A program made the position numbers and the translations under genes. Of a stretch of DNA of 6,111 bases, positions 1-4,768 are shown one piece after another; the stretch's first letter is position 1; each line of letters starts with the position of its first letter. The stretch is from Methanocorpusculum sp. Its GTDB lineage: Archaea > Halobacteriota > Methanomicrobia > Methanomicrobiales > Methanocorpusculaceae. Location: contig DALTWN010000065.1 in the NCBI GenBank assembly GCA_029987045.1, forward strand, positions 1 through 6,111, in the 5' to 3' direction. The notes beneath the pieces are model-generated. The model was not told where the DNA came from, did not search any database, and saw only the letters and a list, made by a program, of their open reading frames with translations.

Positions 1-707
1 AGTTCATTGTATCCGCTGCCGTTTATTGAGGAGGTCATGATGTCGTCGAGACCGAGGACGATCTCTGCACCTGCCGCTTTGAGGAGGCGTTTCGAGCGTT
101 CACGGGTGTGGATATCACAGGTCAGGACGCGTTTCGTATAGGGGAGGATCGCACGGCAGTCGTTGGCGAAGATGACTTCGACGTCTGCGCCTGCATCGCG
201 GATGATCTTGGAATAGTAATCGACGTAGTCGACACCGGTGAACGGGTGGACGACTGCACCGAAGAGGTCTCTGAACTTCTTCAGGTCGAGAACATCCTTG
301 TACGGGTCGATTCCCTTTTCATCGAGTGCATCCCAGGACAGCAGGTGGTTTCCGACTTCATCCGACGGGTAGGAAAGCATCAGGACGACTTTCTTTGCGC
401 CCTTTGCAATGCCGCGGAGACAGATGGCGAACCGGTTACGGGACAGAATCGGGAAAATGACACCGACGGTCTCTCCTTTCAGTTTCGTCTTGACATCCGC
501 TGCGATGTCGTCGACGGTCACATAGTTATTCTGGGCACGTGCAACGACCGATTCGGTGACCGCTACGATATCACGATCATTCAATTCAAAACCGGCAGAT
601 TCGGCAGCCATGAGAACTGAATCTGCTGCAATCTTCGCAAGGTTATCACCGCTCCGGATAATCGGGGCGCGGATACCGCGAACGACAGTACCAATCATTC
701 TTTCCAT
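1..707 (-). CDS. Coenzyme F420-0:L-glutamate ligase family protein, long form (3' end outside window)
   Basis: Reading leftward from the ATG at 707-705, the frame stays open for 235 codons to the window edge, so the C-terminus is missing. The protein starts MERMIGTVVRGIRAPIIRSG and contains AVTESVVARAQ (about residues 50-60), SRNRFAICLRGIAKGAKKV, LSYPSDEVGNHL and, near the edge, LTCDIHTRERSKRLL and DIMTSSINGSGYNE. This matches my memory of the F420_ligase (CofE-like) family. It is the long version, annotated as coenzyme F420-0:L-glutamate ligase, of nearly 400 residues in archaea and clostridia. Characterised CofE is only about 250 residues and adds glutamates to F420-0 with GTP. The exact substrate of the long form is therefore uncertain. 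A GGAG (721-718) lies 10 nt before the ATG and supports the start. The gene diverges from the marker 9 operon. Family assignment is solid; function is inferred. Confidence 0.85.
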   Translation of the reverse strand, partial: MERMIGTVVRGIRAPIIRSGDNLAKIAADSVLMAAESAGFELNDRDIVAVTESVVARAQNNYVTVDDIAADVKTKLKGETVGVIFPILSRNRFAICLRGIAKGAKKVVLMLSYPSDEVGNHLLSWDALDEKGIDPYKDVLDLKKFRDLFGAVVHPFTGVDYVDYYSKIIRDAGADVEVIFANDCRAILPYTKRVLTCDIHTRERSKRLLKAAGAEIVLGLDDIMTSSINGSGYNE

Positions 708-792
708 TGGTTAAAATCTCCTATATTCATATGTAAATTATTGTTTTTAAGCATTACTAAACAAGTAATAATAGGGAATACGGCGAATATGG
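708..792. promoter_or_regulatory. Divergent promoter region between F420 ligase-like gene and marker 9 operon
   Basis: This 85-bp AT-rich spacer separates two divergent starts, so promoters for both directions should lie here. For the leftward gene, the minus strand has a TATA-like CTTAAAAAC (about 743-751), which places a start near 720-725, just before the GGAG. For the rightward operon, TTTTTAAG (about 745-752) on the plus strand would put a start near 775 and give a short leader. The same AT block may serve both directions. No clear inverted-repeat operator is visible. Box placement is by eye only. Confidence 0.5.
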
Positions 793-1914
793 ATGAAACA
801 AATGACAGGAACTTCTCGATATCTGTCAGTCAACGGGACTGAAGTGAAAAGCCCGGTTTTTCTCGCATCGATGGCCGGCATAACCGATGCAGCATACGTC
901 CTCTCCCGCAAGGAGTCCGTGGGGGGAGCATTCATCGGCGGATACAGTATCGACGACCCGACGATCGCAGCGTCGAAAGAGATGGAAGGCTGCGGCCGCA
1001 AGGAGTTCACCGCCACGCTTGACGATATTGCGGCAGAGCTCGACTCCCTGAAAGGACAGGGGCTTGTAATCGGGGTCAATCTCCGCGGAACGACGCCGGA
1101 AGCATATCTTGCGGCGGCGAAACGGTTCGGTACGGACTGCATCATCGAGATCGATGCGCACTGCCGCCAGAAACCGATGAACCGGGCTGGAGCCGGGGAA
1201 GTGCTGCTTGCCGATATCCCGCGGCTGTGCGCCATCGTCTCCGCGCTGCATGCCGCAGGTTACTGCGTCTCGGTCAAGTTCCGTGCGGGAATCGCCGACG
1301 ACCGCGATCTTGCGGCGGTGCTCTGGAAGGCGGGAGCGGATATCCTGCATGTCGACCTGATGGACTTCGGGCATGCGAAACTGCGTCAGATCCGCAACTC
1401 CTGTCCGCTCGTCATCATCGGCAACAATGGAGTGACATCTCCTGACGTCATGATGGACTATTTCTCGCACGGTGCGGACCTGGTATCGCTTGCCCGTGGT
1501 GCACATCCCGACCTTCTTGCCGACCTTTCTGCCTACAGTGCGGAGATGGCGGAAACCGTCGGCTGGTACAATGCACCCAAACAGGTATGCCGCGGCGGCG
1601 ACTGGCGCGGTCTTGCGTTCTGCTGCATGCCGATAAAACAGTGTCCGCTCTTGCCGACGCTTTCTGCAATCGGCATGGAATACCAGGAATATGTCGATCT
1701 GAAGATGCAGGCGGTCGCAGGAACGCCGCTCGAACCGGGAAACAGCACATGTTTCGGCAGTCTTGCCTACTGCTGCAAATCATCGACGCCCTGTATGTTC
1801 CGCGACATGTCGCTGATGGAAGCGGGACTTTCCAAACCGGAATACATGCGGCTCAAACGCGGACTGTCGCAGGCGATCATGCAGAAGATTTTTGCAGGTG
1901 ACCGGAAACCATGA
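793..1914 (+). CDS. Methanogenesis marker 9 protein (Dus-like TIM barrel with Cys-rich tail)
   Basis: This 373-residue protein resembles the methanogenesis marker 9 family, which is largely restricted to methanogens and has no established reaction. The N-terminal two thirds look like a dihydrouridine synthase/FMN barrel. SPVFLASMAGITDAAYV (20-36) resembles the Dus MAPM-TD entry, VNLRG follows, and VIIGNNGV with SLARGA resembles the phosphate-binding end of the barrel. The tail carries eight cysteines in two similar blocks: C266-x10-C277C278-x5-C284 and C320-x6-C327C328-x5-C334. They are candidate metal or Fe-S ligands. A true tRNA-modifying Dus would not have this tail. No strong SD precedes 793. 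An in-frame ATG at 802 is an alternative start, with GGATGA 5 nt upstream. The stop overlaps the next start (ATGA), so this is the first gene of an operon. Soluble, with no signal peptide or membrane segment. Confidence 0.85.
   Translation: MKQMTGTSRYLSVNGTEVKSPVFLASMAGITDAAYVLSRKESVGGAFIGGYSIDDPTIAASKEMEGCGRKEFTATLDDIAAELDSLKGQGLVIGVNLRGTTPEAYLAAAKRFGTDCIIEIDAHCRQKPMNRAGAGEVLLADIPRLCAIVSALHAAGYCVSVKFRAGIADDRDLAAVLWKAGADILHVDLMDFGHAKLRQIRNSCPLVIIGNNGVTSPDVMMDYFSHGADLVSLARGAHPDLLADLSAYSAEMAETVGWYNAPKQVCRGGDWRGLAFCCMPIKQCPLLPTLSAIGMEYQEYVDLKMQAVAGTPLEPGNSTCFGSLAYCCKSSTPCMFRDMSLMEAGLSKPEYMRLKRGLSQAIMQKIFAGDRKP
1896..1901 (+). promoter_or_regulatory. Ribosome binding site AGGTGA for CitG-like gene
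   Basis: AGGTGA lies 9 nt before the ATG at 1911 and inside the end of the marker 9 gene. It matches the archaeal GGAGGTGA consensus. It favours the first of two adjacent ATG codons (1911 over 1914). Confidence 0.6.
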
Positions 1915-2720
1915 TGTCAGCCGCGGAAGCAGCCGAACATGCGTCGTTTTCGATGATGCTCGAAGTCTGTGCAAAGATAAAACCGGGCAACGTCGACCGT
2001 GAACACGACTACGACGATACGAAACTCGAGCATTTCCTTTCTTCTGCGGTACGTGCCCGTCCGATCTTCGAAAAGATCGATGATCTGTCGCTCGGTCAGG
2101 CGATGTACGATGCCGTCGAACGTACCAACGGCATTTCTGGTGGCAACACGCATTTCGGCGCGTTCATCCTTCTTCTGCCGCTCCTCAAGGGCCGCGGTAT
2201 CGACGGGGCCAACCGCTGTGTGAAGGAGACCACGGTCGAGGATGCCGTCCTGTTCTATCGGGCATTCGGCCTGACCGCGGTCCGTGTCTCCGCGGATTCG
2301 GCGATGGACGTGAACGATCCTGCGTCGCTTGAAGAACTGCGGCGGAAGAATATGACCATGTACGATGTCATGGCGTTCTCCGCCGAAAACGATATGGTCG
2401 CCCGCGAATGGACGAACGGATTCGCTCTGGTCCGCGAGTTCGCCGACCGCCTCAAAGAAGCAGGCGGCATGTCGCAGATACCCTCGGTGTTCATGGAGAT
2501 GCTTGCGATGTATCCGGACACGTTCGTCGTGAAGAAACTGGGTCCGGCGGCGGCAGAGGAACTCCGCAACTCCGCACGCATGGTGCAGACCGGCAGGCTG
2601 TCCATCGAAGTGCTGGATGCCTGGTGTCTTACGGAAGGCATCAATCCGGGATCGCTTGCGGATATCTGTATCGCCGGCATCTTCGTCGCCCTGATGGAGG
2701 GGTGGAATTGGGACTCGTGA
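1911..2720 (+). CDS. Triphosphoribosyl-dephospho-CoA synthase (CitG) family protein, archaeal type
   Basis: This 269-residue protein belongs to the CitG/MdcB family. Characterised members use ATP and 3'-dephospho-CoA to make 2'-(5''-triphosphoribosyl)-3'-dephospho-CoA, the prosthetic-group precursor of citrate lyase and malonate decarboxylase. Family hallmarks are visible: KPGNVDREHDYDDTKLEHFL (24-43), SGGNTHFGAFILLLPL (76-91, the GxNTHxG motif) and a helical, acidic C-terminal half. No citrate lyase or malonate decarboxylase gene is in view, so the textbook role is unlikely. As I recall, CitG-like genes of this archaeal type also occur in tetrahydromethanopterin-linked C1 gene clusters of methylotrophs, which suggests a role in building or modifying a C1 cofactor (inference). 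The start overlaps the upstream stop by 4 nt. The 3' end overlaps the DUF447 start by 13 nt, so translational coupling is likely on both sides. A soluble cytoplasmic enzyme. Confidence 0.85.
   Translation: MMSAAEAAEHASFSMMLEVCAKIKPGNVDREHDYDDTKLEHFLSSAVRARPIFEKIDDLSLGQAMYDAVERTNGISGGNTHFGAFILLLPLLKGRGIDGANRCVKETTVEDAVLFYRAFGLTAVRVSADSAMDVNDPASLEELRRKNMTMYDVMAFSAENDMVAREWTNGFALVREFADRLKEAGGMSQIPSVFMEMLAMYPDTFVVKKLGPAAAEELRNSARMVQTGRLSIEVLDAWCLTEGINPGSLADICIAGIFVALMEGWNWDS
2696..2702 (+). promoter_or_regulatory. Ribosome binding site GGAGGGG that decides the DUF447 start
   Basis: GGAGGGG is a strong SD match inside the end of the CitG-like gene. It lies about 5-7 nt before the in-frame TTG at 2708. 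The next candidate, GTG at 2717, would be too far, and GTG at 2702 overlaps the SD itself. It therefore supports a TTG start at 2708. Confidence 0.6.
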
Positions 2721-3259
2721 CCGAAGGAATAACGGAGATCATCGCGGTCACCAAAGACAATGCCGCGCCCATCGGCATCATCCAGCGTCCCGGTAAACTC
2801 CCGTCCTTGATTCTGTTCAAGGGATCGAAGACGGAAGAGAATATCCGCAGACACGGATGGGTGACGGCGAACTTCGTATCCGATTCATATCTGTATGCCG
2901 ACTATGCGTTCAACGATGTGAAGCACGAAGACCTTGCCGAAGACGGAACGTATCAGTATCTGAAATCTGCGGATGCCTATGTCCGGTATACGACCCGTAT
3001 TGTGCATGAGACGGACCAGACCTATATGATCGAGCTGGAACAGGACGGCGACGAAATCGTGCTGCGTCCGGGAATCCGGCGGGTCAACCGCGGATTCGAT
3101 GCGGTCATCGATGCGACCGTGCATGCGACCCGGTATATCCGCACTCATGATCAGGAACTTGCGGACCGTCTCGCCTACGATTTCGACCTGATCCGGAAAT
3201 GCGGCGGACCGCGGGAACAGCAGGCGGCCGATCTGCTCCGGTCGATCTGTGGGTTGTAA
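2708..3259 (+). CDS. DUF447 family protein (probable FMN-binding split-barrel protein)
   Basis: Starting at TTG 2708, this gives 183 residues beginning M(TTG)GLVTEGITEIIAVT, the usual N-terminus of DUF447 proteins as I remember them. The frame is open back to 2408, but that stretch lies inside the CitG-like gene and has no family character. DUF447 has an N-terminal barrel like flavin reductases. Structural-genomics members from methanogens have been reported with bound FMN, from memory. Visible landmarks are APIGIIQRPG, ILFKGSKTEENI, a central FVSDSYLYADYAFND and a C-terminal RGFDAVIDATVHATRYI helix region followed by DRLAYDFDLIRKCGG. No catalytic reaction is known. Like CitG-like genes, DUF447 genes recur in tetrahydromethanopterin-linked C1 clusters of bacteria (recalled), so the pair may act in one pathway. 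The hydrolase start follows 6 nt after the stop. Confidence 0.8.
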   Translation: MGLVTEGITEIIAVTKDNAAPIGIIQRPGKLPSLILFKGSKTEENIRRHGWVTANFVSDSYLYADYAFNDVKHEDLAEDGTYQYLKSADAYVRYTTRIVHETDQTYMIELEQDGDEIVLRPGIRRVNRGFDAVIDATVHATRYIRTHDQELADRLAYDFDLIRKCGGPREQQAADLLRSICGL

Positions 3260-3265
3260 GGTATC

Positions 3266-4093
3266 ATGACCGGTCCGCAGTTTCCTATTCTCGACGACCA
3301 TTTCCATCTGTGCAGACGTACCGGCAGGGGCCCGGATGTGGTCAAGGAATTCATGCGGTCCGGCGGAACCCATATCGTTCTGGTCTCGCTTCCCTCATGG
3401 TCGTGCGGGGTCGTGCCGCAGACTCCCGACGATTTCCGCGCCGTGTTCGACGAGACGCTGGAAGATGCAGAAGCTGTCCGTGTCCTCGGCTGCAACTGCC
3501 GGGTCATCTGCGGTATCCATCCGGCGGAGATAGGCCGGCTGCTCGACCGTATGACTCTTGAGGAAGCGGAAAACCTGATGAAGGGCGGACTGGATGTCGC
3601 GGCAGAATACGTGCAGGAGGGAAAAGCCATCGGCCTGAAATCCGGCAGACCGCATTATCCGGTCTCTGACGAGATATGGGCGATGTCGAACCGTGTGCTG
3701 ATGCACGGTCTGGAACTCGCGGCAGACTGCGGGTGTGCATTGCAGATTCATGCCGAGTCGGGAAGCTGCAGCGATGTGGCGGACATGGCACGTTCCGCCG
3801 GCATGGATCCTGCAAAGGTCGTCAAGCATTTTGCGACCTGCGATACGCCGCTGCATCCGTCGGTCACGTCACGCGAACCGTTCATCGCCGACTGGTTCCG
3901 CGAGAAACGGGCGTTCACCATGGAAAGCGATTTCATGGACGACAACTCCCGTCCCGGCGCCGTCAACGGTCCGCGGTCGGTTCCGCGTACCATGCAGCGC
4001 ATGCTCCAGGCAGGCACTGTGACCGCCGAAGACATGTGGCGAATCCATTCCGCCGTTCCGGAATCCGTCTACGGCGTCGAGTTCCGGCTCTGA
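3266..4093 (+). CDS. TatD-like TIM-barrel metal-dependent hydrolase (amidohydrolase superfamily)
   Basis: The 275-residue protein has the metal-ligand layout of TatD/amidohydrolase barrels. It has HFH near the N-terminus (H12, H14 in LDDHFHL), K125 in GLKSGRPHY, H162 in QIHAES, H188 in VKHF and D222 in MESDFMDD. CGIHPAEIG (about residues 79-87) matches the usual G-x-HP segment of TatD enzymes. It most resembles the archaeal predicted metal-dependent hydrolase group rather than bacterial TatD DNases, and the substrate is unknown. The SD AGGTATC (3259-3265) overlaps the previous stop and abuts the ATG, a close-spaced match to AGGTGATC. It is the last gene of the four-gene operon. Its position with marker 9, CitG-like and DUF447 genes suggests it hydrolyses an intermediate in the same pathway (inference). 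Full length, no signal peptide. A short T run (4095-4098) just after the stop could help termination but is weak. Confidence 0.8.
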   Translation: MTGPQFPILDDHFHLCRRTGRGPDVVKEFMRSGGTHIVLVSLPSWSCGVVPQTPDDFRAVFDETLEDAEAVRVLGCNCRVICGIHPAEIGRLLDRMTLEEAENLMKGGLDVAAEYVQEGKAIGLKSGRPHYPVSDEIWAMSNRVLMHGLELAADCGCALQIHAESGSCSDVADMARSAGMDPAKVVKHFATCDTPLHPSVTSREPFIADWFREKRAFTMESDFMDDNSRPGAVNGPRSVPRTMQRMLQAGTVTAEDMWRIHSAVPESVYGVEFRL

Positions 4094-4104
4094 CCTTTTC
4101 TGTA

Positions 4105-4176
4105 GCAGATTACGTGGTATTTCACGGGATGCTGGCAGTTCTTGCCGACGAGGGTTTTGCATCAAAATATCATTCG
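4105..4176 (+). pseudogene. HEPN-domain fragment, middle part, inverted relative to the MNT gene
   Basis: Read on the plus strand, this piece encodes DYVVFHGMLAVLADEGF (4108-4158) followed by ASKYHS, then a stop at 4177-4179. It resembles the central HEPN core (AYYA-FHa-hALLa-EGf-skKHSGvi), with YVVFH in place of AYYAxFH. It has no start codon, SD or C-terminal half of its own. HEPN toxins are normally encoded next to MNT antitoxins, and the MNT gene lies 60 bp away but on the other strand. I read it as a broken remnant. The similarity is from memory of the family and about 23 residues long, so it needs a profile search. Confidence 0.5.
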
Positions 4177-4184
4177 TGAATGAT
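4169..4184. repeat. Palindrome at the junction of two HEPN-like fragments
   Basis: ATCATTC-GT-GAATGAT is a perfect 7-bp inverted repeat with a 2-bp centre. It sits exactly where the plus-strand HEPN-like fragment ends (KYHS, stop) and where the minus-strand fragment ends (IIHE, stop). A fold-back or microhomology-driven inversion would leave such a structure. Confidence 0.6.
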
Positions 4185-4241
4185 TACAGAATTCAGCCGG
4201 AAAAGAGCAAGCTCATGCAGGGACGGTTCATTCGGCATCAT
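4170..4241 (-). pseudogene. N-terminal remnant of the HEPN toxin gene downstream of MNT
   Basis: On the minus strand an ATG at 4241-4239 overlaps the MNT stop codon (ATGA arrangement), exactly as in intact MNT-HEPN operons. It encodes only 23 residues, MMPNEPSLHELALFRLNSVI and three more, then stops at 4172-4170. The segment ELALFRLNS resembles the first helix of HEPN proteins (xLAxxRLxxAkedL). Similarity disappears at the palindrome (4169-4184), beyond which the HEPN core continues on the opposite strand. Together the two fragments lack about 15-20 residues between helix 1 and the core, and the entire C-terminal half. A chance short ORF cannot be excluded. Confidence 0.45.
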
Positions 4242-4573
4242 ACTGAAACACCATAACGGACAACATTCTGATAGAACGGGAGGATATCTTTCCAGGCATC
4301 GAATGTTTCGCTATCCTGAAGGTGAATGGAGATTACGACATCATGTTTCAGTCCGAGGCGACTGGCGAATACCGAGATGGGGATCATGTATCGGTCAAGC
4401 TCCGCCTTGGAGAGATTTACCCGTATCATGACATCGATATCGGATTCGGCATGCGCTGTCTTCTGTGCATATGACCCATAGAGAATTACCGCATCAAGAC
4501 TATCCTGGAACACAGTCTCTGCTTCGATGCGTACTTCTTTCAGGATTTCAGCAAGTTCGGATTCTGAACACAT
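4238..4573 (-). CDS. Minimal nucleotidyltransferase (MNT) domain protein, antitoxin type
   Basis: This 111-residue protein is a complete MNT domain of the pol-beta superfamily. The signature GSYAQKTAHAESDID (about 33-47) fits GSx10DxD exactly: the two Asp bind metal and Gly-Ser binds the nucleotide. It is preceded by DAVILYGSYA and followed by VMIRV. A third acidic position is plausible in KHDVVIS. The usual GSYARG(D/E) is changed to GSYAQKT, so a common Arg is missing. In MntA-HepT systems the MNT protein neutralises a HEPN RNase toxin by AMPylating it. The expected HEPN gene is present only as fragments, so this looks like an orphan antitoxin. An in-frame TGA 17-15 nt upstream fixes the ATG at 4573-4571 as the first start. 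The nearest SD-like GGTGAG is about 15 nt away, which is long. Confidence 0.8.
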   Translation of the reverse strand: MCSESELAEILKEVRIEAETVFQDSLDAVILYGSYAQKTAHAESDIDVMIRVNLSKAELDRYMIPISVFASRLGLKHDVVISIHLQDSETFDAWKDILPFYQNVVRYGVSV

Positions 4574-4768
4574 ATCGTCTGTCTCTCACCTCAGAGATTT
4601 TTACTATCCTATTATGCCCTCTCGTATTAGTAGTTTTGTTTTCCCCGAAGATTCGAGATATTTCTTGGGAATCTATAGTAAATCCGGCGAGTGTAACACA
4701 ATGTAACAATGCTGGAATCTGTTTGTTACAAAATGTAACTCCTCGTTATCATGAGTGATTGAGGGGAA
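4574..4768. other. Intergenic spacer between MNT and ATPase genes
   Basis: This 195-bp AT-rich stretch has no convincing coding sequence. It carries the TGTAAC repeat cluster (4692-4739). On the minus strand the block ACTACTAATACG to ATAATAGG (about 4610-4635) could hold the MNT promoter. No clear TATA box stands out. Whether MNT is co-transcribed with the ATPase cannot be told from sequence alone. Confidence 0.4.
4692..4739. repeat. Cluster of four TGTAAC/GTTACA motifs, possible operator or hairpin
   Basis: TGTAACA occurs at 4692-4698 and again at 4702-4708, exactly 10 bp apart. GTTACA-AAA-TGTAAC at 4725-4739 is a perfect 6-bp inverted repeat with a 3-bp centre. Four copies of one hexamer within 48 bp, with helical-turn spacing, suggest a binding site for a dimeric regulator upstream of the MNT gene. 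It also lies about 30 nt after the ATPase stop. Read leftward, the hairpin has a TTT loop, so a terminator role is the alternative. Confidence 0.5.

Noticed and set aside
108..620. 170-codon plus-strand open frame
   Set aside because: It is antisense to the F420 ligase-like gene, which has clear family motifs; this frame has no recognisable domain or SD.
793..1914. True tRNA-dihydrouridine synthase
   Set aside because: The barrel start resembles Dus, but the eight-cysteine tail and methanogen context fit marker 9 better.
2408..2707. N-terminal extension of the DUF447 frame
   Set aside because: It is basic, low-similarity sequence inside the CitG-like gene; the GGAGGGG-TTG start at 2708 gives the normal family N-terminus.
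1911..2720. Citrate lyase accessory role for the CitG-like protein
   Set aside because: No citrate lyase, malonate decarboxylase or CitX-type gene is nearby; neighbours point to cofactor metabolism instead.
2255..2854. 199-codon minus-strand open frame
   Set aside because: Serine- and arginine-rich antisense shadow of the CitG-like and DUF447 genes; no motif.
3676..4179. 167-codon plus-strand frame overlapping the hydrolase
   Set aside because: Most of it is an out-of-frame shadow of the hydrolase; only its last 25 codons (HEPN-like) carry meaning, and they lack a start of their own.
4692..4739. CRISPR-like repeat
   Set aside because: The repeated unit is only 6-7 bp, with irregular spacing and mixed orientation; no spacer-repeat structure.
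4180..4758. Plus-strand frames 4180-4431 and 4465-4758
   Set aside because: Both lie opposite the well-supported MNT gene or in the repeat-bearing spacer, without SD or domain similarity.
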